A stretch of 56,158 nucleotides of DNA from Gammaproteobacteria bacterium. Lineage in GTDB: Bacteria; Pseudomonadota; Gammaproteobacteria; Arenicellales; JAJDZL01. Shown here piece by piece: positions 18,157 through 27,840 of the stretch. Position 1 is the first letter of the stretch. Each line of letters begins with the position of its first letter. The DNA lies in the NCBI GenBank assembly GCA_022823405.1, contig JAJDXD010000081.1:1-56158 (forward strand), read 5' to 3'. The notes beneath the pieces are model-generated. The model saw only the letters and a list, made by a program, of their open reading frames with translations, searched no databases and was not told where the DNA came from. A program made the position numbers and the translations under genes.

Positions 18157-19044
18157 ATGAAGACATCAGAAATTCTCAAACACCCACCGTTGGTTCTTAC
18201 CAACGAGAAGCGGCACTTCTACTTTGAAAACGGATATTTGCTGCTGGAAAAAATCGTGCCGGAACAAATGCTTGAACGGCTTAGAAAAGTTACTAACGAA
18301 ATGATTGATCGAAGTCGTAGCATAACGGCATCGGACGAGGTTTGGGATTTGGAAAGAGGTCATACAGCAGAATCACCTCGGCTTCGTCGACTAACCAGCC
18401 CAAATGATCAGCACAAAGTTTACTGGGAGTATGCGTCAAGTGAGTTGATCGGCAATATTGTTGCTGACCTGGTTGGACCCGATGTCAAGTTTCACCACTC
18501 AAAATTAAATTTCAAATGGGCGCGTGGCGGTGAAGAAGTTAAATGGCATCAGGATATACAGTTCTGGCCACATACGAATTACAGTCCGCTGACGGTTGGC
18601 TTGTATTTGTACGATTGTTCACATGAGCAGGGACCGTTGGTTGTACTTCCAGGAAGCCACAAAGGAGAGTTGTATGATCAATACAACATAAATGGACAGT
18701 GGACTGGATGCCTATCTGACCTAGACGCCTCCCGCCTTGACACCACTATCGCAGCAGAGCTGGAAGGTCCAGCTGGATCGTTGACGATTCACAACTGTCG
18801 TATGCTGCATTCGTCTATGCCGAATCGCTCTGACGTTGGGCGTCCACTTCTGTTAAATGCATACTCATCCGCGGATGCCATGCCCTATACACCAGTTCCG
18901 ACTCGTTCAAAATATTTTCAGACAATAGTTCGTGGATCGGCGGCCCGATGGGCGCACCACGACGAACGGCCTTGCCAGATTCCTCCTGACTGGTCGGGTG
19001 GATACACTTCAATCTTTGCGCTTCAACAGGCGGAGGCAAATTAG
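18157..19044 (+). CDS. phytanoyl-CoA dioxygenase (PhyH) family protein
   Basis: Fe(II)/2-oxoglutarate-dependent oxygenase of 295 residues. The metal triad is visible: His131 and Asp133 in WHQDIQFWPH, and a distal histidine in MLHSSMPN near residue 218, followed by a conserved arginine (GRPLLLN) for 2-oxoglutarate. VVLPGSHKGELYDQ is typical of the PhyH family. Family members hydroxylate fatty acyl-CoAs, compatible solutes (ectoine) or secondary metabolites; the substrate cannot be inferred here. It follows the DUF6166-like gene closely. Confidence 0.85.
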   Translation: MKTSEILKHPPLVLTNEKRHFYFENGYLLLEKIVPEQMLERLRKVTNEMIDRSRSITASDEVWDLERGHTAESPRLRRLTSPNDQHKVYWEYASSELIGNIVADLVGPDVKFHHSKLNFKWARGGEEVKWHQDIQFWPHTNYSPLTVGLYLYDCSHEQGPLVVLPGSHKGELYDQYNINGQWTGCLSDLDASRLDTTIAAELEGPAGSLTIHNCRMLHSSMPNRSDVGRPLLLNAYSSADAMPYTPVPTRSKYFQTIVRGSAARWAHHDERPCQIPPDWSGGYTSIFALQQAEAN

Positions 19045-19325
19045 CCTGTCAACTCCTCGAGTGAGACTTGAGTTAATTGGTTGTTATTTTTTGATAATTT
19101 CGAAGTTTGGATAGTTTGAGGTTCCGTCGTGTTTACACTAGTGATTGATTGGATTATTGAGTGCAAATGGGTTCAAACACAAATTTTCAAGTTGGCAGAC
19201 GAGCTAGTGAAAACCCTTTCAAGATTCTCAAAATATTTCTAGGTTGTTTCCTATACAATAATCTTTTCCTGCAATAACCGGTTCCCGGCTGTTGCGACTT
19301 TCACATCCCCAATTCCCCAGGATTT

Positions 19326-20285
19326 ATGCAGATACTTTTTGCTGACAAGTTTCCCGCGAAGCAGTTACAGCAGTTACAGGCTTCCGGGTATGCGACAATT
19401 TTTCAGCCTGATTTGCAGGCTGCTGATTTACCAGCAAATATTGCAGGTAATGATGTACTTGTGGTGCGAAGCACCAAAGTTGACAAAGAGACAATACAAG
19501 CTGCCAATAATCTCAAGCTGATTATTCGAGCGGGGGCAGGAACCAACACAATCGACAAAGTGTTCGCTGCCGAGCGGGGAATTGCTGTTTGCAATGTACC
19601 GGGTAAGAATTCAGTGGCGGTTGCTGAGTTAACGATGGGTCTGCTGCTGTCAATCGATCGCAATATTCCTGACAATGTTCGTGAATTGCGGGATGGGCAA
19701 TGGAATAAAAAACGATACTCATCCGCGCAGGGTTTGATGGGTCGAACCATAGGGATAATTGGAGCCGGTTCTATCGGGATGGCTGTCGCTGAAAGAGCCA
19801 GAGCCTTTGGTCTGAATGTATTGATGATCAACAAACCTGGCCGTTCGCAGACAACACTGGAACGAATGAAGAGTCTCGGGATCAGTACTGTCGAGAGCAT
19901 CGATATTCTTGTTGCGGAAAGCGACATCGTTAGCGTACATGTGCCCGCAACCGATTCGACCCGTAATCTCATTAATGCTGAGCTGCTGTCAAAAATGCGC
20001 GATGGGGCGATATTATTAAATACCTCTCGTGGCGACGTTGTTGACGAGCAGGCTCTGCTAGATGCTATGGACGGCAAATCAATTCGAGCTGGGTTGGATG
20101 TTTATCCAAATGAACCGGGTCAGACTGCTTGCGAATTCGATTGTCAGCTTGCCAAGCATCCAAACGTTTATGGTACGCATCATATTGGCGCGTCAACCGA
20201 ACAGGCGCAGAATGCTGTGGCCGAAGGTGTCTTGGAAGTCGTTAAAGCCTTTGAAAACGGTACCAGGCTCAATTGCGTCAATTGA
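19326..20285 (+). CDS. serA: D-3-phosphoglycerate dehydrogenase-like 2-hydroxyacid dehydrogenase
   Basis: NAD-dependent D-2-hydroxyacid dehydrogenase of 319 residues, short form without a C-terminal ACT domain. The Rossmann motif is GIIGAGSIGMAVAERA. The catalytic arginine is in LNTSRGDVVDE, glutamate in DVYPNEPG and histidine in YGTHHIGAST. Followed by serC, it most likely oxidises 3-phosphoglycerate to phosphohydroxypyruvate for serine synthesis. Lack of the ACT domain suggests no serine feedback at that site. Hydroxypyruvate reductase is a less likely alternative. Confidence 0.88.
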   Translation: MQILFADKFPAKQLQQLQASGYATIFQPDLQAADLPANIAGNDVLVVRSTKVDKETIQAANNLKLIIRAGAGTNTIDKVFAAERGIAVCNVPGKNSVAVAELTMGLLLSIDRNIPDNVRELRDGQWNKKRYSSAQGLMGRTIGIIGAGSIGMAVAERARAFGLNVLMINKPGRSQTTLERMKSLGISTVESIDILVAESDIVSVHVPATDSTRNLINAELLSKMRDGAILLNTSRGDVVDEQALLDAMDGKSIRAGLDVYPNEPGQTACEFDCQLAKHPNVYGTHHIGASTEQAQNAVAEGVLEVVKAFENGTRLNCVN

Positions 20286-20340
20286 TTAATATTCACCCAC
20301 CCAATTTATTCAGCAACTCGAAATACATAGGAGATGTCAG

Positions 20341-21426
20341 TTGAAACAGCGAGTTTATAACTTTTGTCCGGGTCCCTGTACCCTGCCACTAGAAGTTCTG
20401 GAAGAAACTCAGTCGGAACTCGTTAACTACAAAGGCACGGGAATGTCTTTGGTAGAGCACAGTCACCGCGGGCCTGAGTACGATGAAGTTCACAACGAGA
20501 CCGTCGGTCTGATCCGAGAACTGTTGGAAGTTCCCGAAGAGTTCAGCATACTGCTTATTCAGGGTGGCGCCACGATGCAATTTGCAATGGTTGCGATGAA
20601 TGTTCTGGCACAGGCTGAAAAAGCAGCTTACGTGAATTCTGGTCATTGGGCGAAGCTCGCGCTGAAAGATGCACAGGTTTATGGCAATACCTATGTCGCC
20701 TGGGATGGTGCTGACGACAACTATAGCCGAACTCCTGTAGCGAATGAAATTTCGCTGCAGCCAGACACCCAGTATCTACACATAACCACCAATGAAACAA
20801 TCGGTGGAATCCGAACATTTGATTGGCCGGACTTGGGTGTTCCGCTGGTTGCTGATATGTCGTCCGACTATATGTCCCGAAAAATTCCGTGGGATCTGAT
20901 GGATGTCGCATACGGTGGGGCACAAAAAAATATCGGTCCATCCGGTGTTGCGGTAGTTATTGTCCGAAAATCTCTCATGAATGTTTCAAAGCGAGAATTA
21001 CCGTCAGCGTTGGACTACCGAAAGTACCACAGCAGTGGCTCGCGGTTCAATACCCCTCCAGTGTTCCCAATTTATGTGGCCGGTAAGGTGCTCAAGTGGT
21101 ACAGGGAACGCGGTGGTGTCGAAGAATTTGAAAAGGTGTCGATCGTTAAATCAGGATTTGTTTACGAGGCAATCGACGCGGGCAACGGATTCTATGACTG
21201 CCCGGTCACTGGCGAGAGCCGGTCACGGATGAATGTTGTCTTTCGTTTGCCGAGCGAGGAGCTGGAGGCAAAGTTCCTTGCTGGAGCCGAAGCCGAGGGA
21301 CTGGTCAATCTCAAGGGACATCGAAGTGTTGGCGGAATGCGCGCAAGCATTTACAATGCAATGCCGATGGAAGGAGCAGAAAAACTCGCGTCGTATATGG
21401 ACACGTTCCGGGTTGCAAATTCGTAA
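20341..21426 (+). CDS. serC: phosphoserine aminotransferase
   Basis: PLP aminotransferase (class V) that makes phosphoserine from phosphohydroxypyruvate and glutamate. The 361 residues begin YNFCPGPCTLPLEVLEE, and the PLP lysine lies in YGGAQKNIGPSGVAV. The C-terminal segment GHRSVGGMRASIYNAMP is diagnostic for SerC. The start is TTG 20341 with AGGAGAT at 20329-20335. It lies between serA and the DUF1015 gene on one strand. Confidence 0.94.
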   Translation: MKQRVYNFCPGPCTLPLEVLEETQSELVNYKGTGMSLVEHSHRGPEYDEVHNETVGLIRELLEVPEEFSILLIQGGATMQFAMVAMNVLAQAEKAAYVNSGHWAKLALKDAQVYGNTYVAWDGADDNYSRTPVANEISLQPDTQYLHITTNETIGGIRTFDWPDLGVPLVADMSSDYMSRKIPWDLMDVAYGGAQKNIGPSGVAVVIVRKSLMNVSKRELPSALDYRKYHSSGSRFNTPPVFPIYVAGKVLKWYRERGGVEEFEKVSIVKSGFVYEAIDAGNGFYDCPVTGESRSRMNVVFRLPSEELEAKFLAGAEAEGLVNLKGHRSVGGMRASIYNAMPMEGAEKLASYMDTFRVANS

Positions 21427-21450
21427 GGTTTTTGTTGGGGAAAGGGCGTA

Positions 21451-22695
21451 GTGCCGCAGATCAAAAAGTTCGATGGATTACTGGTTAATCCTGAAAAAAT
21501 TGACCAGGTAGTCACACCGTCATATGACGCGATGACACCGGCGGAGCGTCGTACGTTCGCTGAAAAGAATCCAGACAACTACGTCAATGTGATGCGTACT
21601 CTTGAGGAATTCGATGGCAATGGCCCGACACTCGAAGAAATTCTGGACCACAATCAGTCCCATCTCAACAAATTGCTCGGTCGTGGTGCATTTATCAAAA
21701 CCGAGATTCCGGCCTATTTTCTGTATCAACTTCGATTGGGTTCCCATGAACAAACTGGCGTTATCGCGACTATTCCTGTGGAGGAGTACACCAGCGGTCG
21801 TCTCAAGAAGCATGAGGATACTCAGCTAAAAAAGGAAAACATGCTGACTCATTATCAGCAGACTGTGGGAGTTACGTCCAGTCCTATCTGTGTTGGATAT
21901 CCCGACCAGGAAGAAATTGATGATGCGGTGGCTCGTGCAAAACTCGCATCACCTTGTCTTGAATTTAACGCCTGGGATGATGTTGAGCAGTCAATCTGGC
22001 GAATCGATGATGCTGAAATATCAGCACAGCTGGAGCAGGGATTTGGTCAAATCGTATACACCTATCTTACAGACGGTCACCATCGCTGCGCAGCTGGCGC
22101 TCGGATTGCGCAATTAGCTAAAGATCAATCTTCGGGCGCTGCAGATTCAAATAGTCGAAGGCTTTTCGTTGCGCTCTTTCCAGAGAGCCAACTTAGAATT
22201 TTTTCCTATTTCCGGTGTGTTCGGGACTTGAGCGGGTTGAGTGTTGATGAATTGCTCAATGGAATTCGGAGTGCTGGTATTGACGTACAGGAACTGAATG
22301 CCGGTAGGGACAACAGACTGTTGCCAAGCCAGGCGCGGTATATCACAATGATTGTTGACGACAAGGTCTATCAGTTGCAGATTCCTGAGTCTTTGGTGCC
22401 GTCCGATGATCCTGTCCGTTCACTGGATGTATCCATTCTCCAGGAGCATGTGCTTTCCGGAGTTTTGCATATTCATGATGCCCGTTCAGACAGTCGTCTC
22501 AGCTACGTACCTGGCAGCGATGGCATTTCCGGATTGATGGAACGATGCAGTCAGGGTTGGCGATTAGGATTCGCATGCGTTGATACAACAATGCAGGAAG
22601 TCATGGATGTTGCTGATGCGGGTTATGTGATGCCTCCAAAATCAACTTGGTTTGATCCAAAGCTGCGGTCGGGAATTTTTCTCCAATTCTGCTGA
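21451..22695 (+). CDS. DUF1015 family protein
   Basis: A 414-residue cytoplasmic protein of the DUF1015 family with a GTG start at 21451. Marks are VVTPSYDAMTPAERR near the N-terminus, NPDNYVNVMR, and the near-invariant TDGHHRCAAGARIA in the middle. Function is not established. The family is often found behind serA/serC, as here (24 bases after serC), which suggests a link to serine or its phosphorylated precursors. A ParB/Srx-like nucleotide-handling activity has been proposed for relatives, but I cannot support it from sequence. Confidence 0.85.
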   Translation: MPQIKKFDGLLVNPEKIDQVVTPSYDAMTPAERRTFAEKNPDNYVNVMRTLEEFDGNGPTLEEILDHNQSHLNKLLGRGAFIKTEIPAYFLYQLRLGSHEQTGVIATIPVEEYTSGRLKKHEDTQLKKENMLTHYQQTVGVTSSPICVGYPDQEEIDDAVARAKLASPCLEFNAWDDVEQSIWRIDDAEISAQLEQGFGQIVYTYLTDGHHRCAAGARIAQLAKDQSSGAADSNSRRLFVALFPESQLRIFSYFRCVRDLSGLSVDELLNGIRSAGIDVQELNAGRDNRLLPSQARYITMIVDDKVYQLQIPESLVPSDDPVRSLDVSILQEHVLSGVLHIHDARSDSRLSYVPGSDGISGLMERCSQGWRLGFACVDTTMQEVMDVADAGYVMPPKSTWFDPKLRSGIFLQFC

Positions 22696-22795
22696 CAGTT
22701 ATTTCCGGAAACCACTTCTGCCTTTAACAAGTTATTCGAAACAGCATTGATTTGGAATGCTGGCAGGATGGGTGCGCCATCAACGGCTCAATCGC

Positions 22796-22855
22796 TTAGT
22801 CTAATACGGGCGGAACCTCTACAAAAAAGCCCATTACGAACCACGCAATTGACAT
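22796..22855 (-). CDS. possible 19-residue membrane microprotein
   Basis: A tiny frame starting at ATG 22855, preceded by GGGAGA with a 9-base spacer. It encodes a hydrophobic stretch (IAWFVMGFFVEV) and stops at 22796. It lies directly downstream of another tiny membrane ORF on the same strand. At this length chance is a real possibility; the good ribosome binding site and the pairing are the only support. Confidence 0.25.
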   Translation of the reverse strand: MSIAWFVMGFFVEVPPVLD

Positions 22856-22888
22856 CTGTTCAAATCTCCCGGACTTGAACAGTTGAAA

Positions 22889-23002
22889 TCAATGATCGTT
22901 CTGGTCGACTGTGGATGGACCCTTGCCGCGAAACGCCAGCATGATAAGGATGCTGATGGGGATCGGCAGAATGATCAATGAAACCAAAACTGATTCACTC
23001 AT
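22889..23002 (-). CDS. small single-pass membrane protein downstream of nitrilase gene
   Basis: A 37-residue frame with a short acidic N-terminus (MSES), a hydrophobic segment of about 20 residues (VLVSLIILPIPISILIMLAF) and a polar tail RGKGPSTVDQNDH. This N-TM-charged layout is typical of small accessory membrane subunits. It begins 39 bases after the nitrilase stop on the same strand. No family is recognised and the ribosome binding site is weak. Confidence 0.45.
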   Translation of the reverse strand: MSESVLVSLIILPIPISILIMLAFRGKGPSTVDQNDH

Positions 23003-23041
23003 GATGAACTCGATTCGTGTAGAGATAAAAATTGAATGCTG

Positions 23042-23890
23042 TTAAGATGCCTGGCGAAACAGCTCCGGCTCGTCCTTGTCTGGTACACGATACGGACGAT
23101 CGTGTTCCAGTGCTGGAATCATTTGACGCGCCTTTTCTTCGCTCAGATCAACGTCAGAGATTATATAGCCTCGCGATTCACCGCCATCAGCCAAAACGCG
23201 ACCCCAAGGGTCGATAATCAGCGAATGACCATAGGTTTTGGCTTTACCGTGATCACCATACTGACAGGGTGCAACAACATAGCAGCCTGTCTCAATTGCT
23301 CGGCTTCTCAACATCACGTGCCAGTGAGCCTGGCCCGTCGTTCTTGTAAATGCTGCCGGAACAGTGAGTATTTGTGCGCCTGAATAGGCCAACGCACGGT
23401 AAAGATGCGGGAAGCGTAAATCATAGCAGACCGTAAGACCGACAGAACCCCAGGGTAATTGTGCCAGAACCGCCTCATTACCCGGATTGAAAATCGCAGA
23501 TTCGCGATACACCTCACCATTTGGCAGATTGACATCAAAGAGATGAATTTTGTCGTAGCGTGCAATAATTTCACCCTGTGGGCTGAGCATGATCGAACGA
23601 TTGAGCTTTTTGCCCTCAGAATCCGATACTGCAATCGAACCCAATAGAATCCAGGCATCAACTTCCTGTGCGAGAGATTGGAATGTGGAAAGGGTGGGGT
23701 GGACGGACTCTGCGAAGGGCGATACATTCAAGCCATTGTCGTCAAGATGCAAAAAGGAGAAGAACTCAGCCAGACAGATCAGTTCGGCGCCAGCTTCACG
23801 CGCTTTTCGCACCAGATCCGAAGTATCCTGAAGATTGTGGTTTAAATTGTCCTTCGCACAGTTTTGGATGCACGATACTTTAATTTTCAT
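23042..23890 (-). CDS. carbon-nitrogen hydrolase, Nit/omega-amidase type
   Basis: Nitrilase-superfamily amidase of 282 residues. The Glu-Lys-Cys triad is visible: Glu in LICLAEFFSF, Lys in RYDKIHLFDV, Cys in LTVCYDLRFPHLY. IHLFDV and DLRFPHLYRALA place it in the Nit1/Nit2 branch, which hydrolyses deaminated glutathione or omega-amides of 2-oxo acids. ATG 23890 is chosen for the GAGGAG six bases upstream; a TTG two codons earlier is weaker. It may be co-transcribed with the small membrane ORF downstream. Confidence 0.85.
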   Translation of the reverse strand: MKIKVSCIQNCAKDNLNHNLQDTSDLVRKAREAGAELICLAEFFSFLHLDDNGLNVSPFAESVHPTLSTFQSLAQEVDAWILLGSIAVSDSEGKKLNRSIMLSPQGEIIARYDKIHLFDVNLPNGEVYRESAIFNPGNEAVLAQLPWGSVGLTVCYDLRFPHLYRALAYSGAQILTVPAAFTRTTGQAHWHVMLRSRAIETGCYVVAPCQYGDHGKAKTYGHSLIIDPWGRVLADGGESRGYIISDVDLSEEKARQMIPALEHDRPYRVPDKDEPELFRQAS

Positions 23891-24592
23891 TGCCAACTCC
23901 TCACATGGGCGTCTTTATCGACAGTTGCATTGTATCAGAATCGAATTTGAACCCTCGAAATTAACAGTGTGATTGTTCCGATCTGAATTCATTGCTACCG
24001 TTGTAAATATTTGGCTAATTAGTTGAATTTAATGACGCATATCAGATAGGGTATGTAATAAAATATACACAGTAAAAAATTCGTTCTTCTCTGTTTTTCG
24101 CGGCTGTTGAATGGGGATGAAAACGGGTAATGAATGCTCAACTGTTACCCTGAATTTTGATAGACACAATAGTTTGCACCATCCTATTGAATAATAGTTA
24201 TTTGTAGACATTTCGTACACTTGATTGAGTGCGAAAGACGATTCCAACAGAAGGTATTTCTTGACTGCGACCGGCATGCATAGTTTGCACCGCGCAAATT
24301 TGACTCGTGTCGCTTCTATTCCATTTTTTTAATCTATGAAACTTCTTAGTTCGTGATTGCCCAAAGTGTTGATTGGGCTTAGATTGCGATCGTCGACGGC
24401 ATACTCATCGGAAGTGGTGAGTTTCCTCTCCTTTATCTGTGTAAGCGGTGGCGCTAAACAAATTCATAGTTTGGCGCCCTACATTACTACCAAAATGTGC
24501 TGCCCTCCATCCAGTCTGACTAAAAATTAATTGTCATGTCGGAGAAAGTCGAGAAGTGATTGTGCCTGGTAATCTAGCGATCGATCATTCAG
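23891..24592. other. 702-base AT-rich gap with a short direct repeat
   Basis: No convincing gene is present; an 82-codon minus-strand frame (24029-24277) has no family resemblance. The 12-mer ATAGTTTGCACC occurs twice, at 24169-24180 and 24280-24291, and the second copy runs into a small dyad (TTTGC/GCAAA). The gap must hold promoters for the divergent nitrilase and SLC13 genes. No tRNA-like cloverleaf was seen. Confidence 0.45.
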
Positions 24593-26458
24593 ATGACTGA
24601 ACCCCTTTCTCTGACAGTCGAAATGATTGCAGTCATCGGGATATTGATTCTGACCATCATTATGTTTGTGTCGGAAGTCTTGCGCGTGGATGTTGTTGCG
24701 GTGATGGTTATGGTGCTGATCGGGCTTACCAGTTTACTTCCAGGTTACGACGGGTTGGTACCTGCAATTGATTTGTTTGACGGGTTCTCCAGCAATGCCG
24801 TAATCTCAATAATGGCGGTGATGATTCTCGGCGCAGGACTTGATCGGACGGGAATTATGAACCGTCTAGCCGCAAAAATTTTACATTTTGCAGGGAACAC
24901 AGAGCGACGCATTATGGTGTTGGTCTCAACAGCTGTCGGTTCCATTTCCGGGTTTATGCAGAACATCGGCGCAGCGGCACTGTTCTTACCTGTGATCGAC
25001 CGAATCTGTAAGCGCAGCGGTGTGACACCGTCCGGCTTGTTGATGCCAATGGGCTATTGTGCGATTCTTGGTGGTACGCTAACGATGGTCGGATCAAGTC
25101 CTCTTATTCTGCTCAATGATTTGATCGAAAACTCAAACGTGAGCTTACCTGCGCACGTTCGGGAACTTGACACTTTTTCCTTATTTTCTGTAACACCGAT
25201 TGGAATTGCCCTTCTTGCGCTCGGTGTCATCTATTTTTTCTTATTCGGGAAAAAATTGCTGCCAAAGGGTACTTCAAAGGCATTGGGGACAGGAGCAGTT
25301 ACGTCCTATATTCTAGATGTCTATGGTATTTCAGGCCAGGTTTTCGAACTGACCGTAACGAATAAAACCACGATTGTAGGCAAGACAATTGGAGAGTTGG
25401 AAGATGAAGGGGGGTATGAAGAGCGAATTATTGCAATCAGAACGGAAGGCAAGGTAATCGTTGAACCTGACCGCAGTACAGAGATTGTTGCAAATTCCGA
25501 TATAGCCGTAATGGGGCGGTACGAGCGGATCGTTAAAATCGCAGATCGTATGAACCTGAAGTTACGGGACGAAATTCGGGTTTTCCAGGAAGCATTTAAT
25601 CCAACAGCTTCAGGAATTGCCGAAGTTGTGGTGCCACCTTATTCAGCTGCGATTGGAAAAACGATAAGCGACCTTGGTTGCCGTAGAAATTACCACGTTA
25701 CTATGTTGGCGCTCTATCGGGACGATAAGCCCATTCGAGACCATCTCATTGAACTTCCAATCCAGGCTGGGGACACAATGGTAGTCCATAGCTTGTGGCG
25801 GGATCTGCAGCACTTTATTGACTCTTTGCAACTGGTTGCGGCAACCGATTTTCCAAAGGAAAATGAACGGCCGGAAAAAATATATATTGCGCTGGGTATA
25901 TTTGTGTTTACCTTGTGTCTGGTGTTATTTACGGACTTGCGTCTTTCTGCGGCATTGCTGACAGGAGCGTTACTGATGATCGTTTCACGCGTTATTTCAA
26001 TCGAGGAAGCGTATCGGGCGATTGGCTGGCAAAGTGTTTTTTTACTGGCAAGTTTGATCCCTCTGGGCATTGCGGTGGAGAAAACCGGCACAGCCACGTG
26101 GATTGCCCAGCAATTTGTCGGTTTATTGGATGGTGTGCCCAGCATTGTGTTTCTTTTCGCGTTTGGAATATTGGCAACCGTTTTCACGCTGGTCATGTCA
26201 AACGTTGGTGCAACCGTACTACTGGTTCCGATTGCTATTAATGTTGCATTCGAAATAGGTTCCAACCCGTCTGTTTTTGCTCTGACAGTTGCCTTGGCCA
26301 CATCCAATTCGTTCCTGATTCCGACGCATCAGGTCAACGCCTTGATTCAAGTCCCAGGCGGTTATCGGGTTGCGGACTTCATGCGGGCAGGACTGGCGAT
26401 GACGGTGCTTTTTCTGGTGGTCGTCATTGCGATGGTTCATTTCTTTTATCACGCCTAA
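24593..26458 (+). CDS. SLC13/DASS-like transporter with two RCK_C (TrkA-C) domains
   Basis: Inner-membrane anion symporter of 621 residues. N-terminal transmembrane segments (residues 8-215) include GFMQNIGAAALFLPVIDRI, and the C-terminal half (430-615) includes VMSNVGATVLLVPIAINVA, the paired re-entrant signature of the SLC13/ArsB fold. Between them lie two RCK_C domains at about 225-305 and 335-415, with the motifs GKTIGELE and GKTISDLG. Such proteins import sulfate or di/tricarboxylates, gated by a cytoplasmic ligand. Substrate unknown. It stands alone. Confidence 0.85.
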   Translation: MTEPLSLTVEMIAVIGILILTIIMFVSEVLRVDVVAVMVMVLIGLTSLLPGYDGLVPAIDLFDGFSSNAVISIMAVMILGAGLDRTGIMNRLAAKILHFAGNTERRIMVLVSTAVGSISGFMQNIGAAALFLPVIDRICKRSGVTPSGLLMPMGYCAILGGTLTMVGSSPLILLNDLIENSNVSLPAHVRELDTFSLFSVTPIGIALLALGVIYFFLFGKKLLPKGTSKALGTGAVTSYILDVYGISGQVFELTVTNKTTIVGKTIGELEDEGGYEERIIAIRTEGKVIVEPDRSTEIVANSDIAVMGRYERIVKIADRMNLKLRDEIRVFQEAFNPTASGIAEVVVPPYSAAIGKTISDLGCRRNYHVTMLALYRDDKPIRDHLIELPIQAGDTMVVHSLWRDLQHFIDSLQLVAATDFPKENERPEKIYIALGIFVFTLCLVLFTDLRLSAALLTGALLMIVSRVISIEEAYRAIGWQSVFLLASLIPLGIAVEKTGTATWIAQQFVGLLDGVPSIVFLFAFGILATVFTLVMSNVGATVLLVPIAINVAFEIGSNPSVFALTVALATSNSFLIPTHQVNALIQVPGGYRVADFMRAGLAMTVLFLVVVIAMVHFFYHA

Positions 26459-26635
26459 GTGCTGATATTGAACCAACGAAATTTACTGCCATAAATCTGC
26501 CCTTTATTGGAATCTATTCCGCTCTGAACGACACCTCGCCATCGGCAGTGCATTCACGCTTTCGTCTAGGGGTGATAGCGGCCTAGCCAGACATCATTAG
26601 CTGTAAGACATGGTGCAGTATTGATCAGTGCGTAC

Positions 26636-27523
26636 CTAGCGCCTGATCCCGGAATGATGTTCGCGGTAAAAGATGAAAAGTCCAGAACCAACGATCAACA
26701 GAATTCCAACCCAGGTTGATGTGTCGGGAAAATCGTGGAAGAACATCCATCCCAGAATCGTTGCACTGATTATTTCGACATACTGAAAAGGTGCGAGTAT
26801 GCTGACCGGGGCGCGACGATAGGCATAAACTACAAACAGGTGACCCACTGTACCCAAAATTCCGAGCAATCCGAGCCAAAATAACTGATTTAGGGAGATC
26901 CAACTCACGGTTAAAGCATCAATGTTGCTGGCGGTACCGACTGTTAGCGCAATTGACGTTACCACCATTCCAGATAGACCTGCGAGAAACTGCATTCGGA
27001 CAGGGTTCTCAACAGCTGATAGCGAGCGGGTCAATAAAATGTAGAAGGAAAAACACAATGCGGCTGCGACCGGAAACAGTACCGGCAAGCCTACATTGGT
27101 AAATGAAGGCCGAATAACAATAAGCGCACCGGCAAACCCAACTGCTATCGCTATCAGTCTTCGCCAGCCGACCGATTCACCAAGAATCACCACCGAAAGC
27201 AGAGTAACGAGCATTGGTTCAATGAAGAAAATCGATATCGCGTCCGCAATTGGGAGAAACGCCAAACTGCGAAAAAAGAACAGCGTTGCACATGCGATCA
27301 ACGCTCCTCTCAGGACGTGGAATTTCAAGTTGGAAGTCAGCCACTTTCCCCGCGTCCAGTAGAGAAGCGGCAACATAATGATGGATTGGAAGAAGAATCG
27401 CGCGAAAGACACCTGTCCTGCTGATACAGAATTCGAAAGCGACTTTGCGACTGCATCCATGCCGGGGAGAATGAGCATCGCAAACAGCATCATCAGCATC
27501 GCCCGGGTCATCTCATTTTTCAT
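26636..27523 (-). CDS. EamA/DMT-family transporter
   Basis: Inner-membrane protein of about 295 residues with ten transmembrane helices in two EamA repeats (FARFFFQSIIMLPLLYW in the first, APFQYVEIISATILGWMFF in the second). Members export amino acids or other metabolites; the substrate is not readable. The frame is open to 27613, but MKNEM at 27523 gives a normal N-terminus. The next ATG at 27511 is better spaced from the AAGGTGA and is possible too. It is divergent from ccmE. Confidence 0.82.
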   Translation of the reverse strand: MKNEMTRAMLMMLFAMLILPGMDAVAKSLSNSVSAGQVSFARFFFQSIIMLPLLYWTRGKWLTSNLKFHVLRGALIACATLFFFRSLAFLPIADAISIFFIEPMLVTLLSVVILGESVGWRRLIAIAVGFAGALIVIRPSFTNVGLPVLFPVAAALCFSFYILLTRSLSAVENPVRMQFLAGLSGMVVTSIALTVGTASNIDALTVSWISLNQLFWLGLLGILGTVGHLFVVYAYRRAPVSILAPFQYVEIISATILGWMFFHDFPDTSTWVGILLIVGSGLFIFYREHHSGIRR

Positions 27524-27840
27524 CACCTTACTTGTATCGCTATGAACCGAACCGTATCGACTTGCGGGGCGACAGGCAGTTCGGATGTTGGTGTCGCCAA
27601 TGATGATTAGCAATCTCGGTTAAACAAAAACGATGGCGAAGTGTCACAATAAGTGAAATAATTTCCAACAGAGCGCGGATATTGGGAAGAAAATTCGTTT
27701 GTTTAGTCAAGTATTCAATCCCATAAAATTTGCGAGAATCCTATTTTATTGCTCGCAACAATGAAACCAGTGTCTTCTGCTTAAATCTAAATTCATCGTA
27801 AAATGACCATATTCACTTTGCAGGCAAAGCTAGATTATTT

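Noticed and set aside
24029..24277. 82-codon minus-strand frame in the 23.9-24.6 kb gap
   Set aside because: AT-rich sequence with no conserved motif; probably chance.
24169..24291. Direct repeat ATAGTTTGCACC as a CRISPR or transposon end
   Set aside because: Only two 12-base copies, no regular spacer, no transposase gene and no target duplication.
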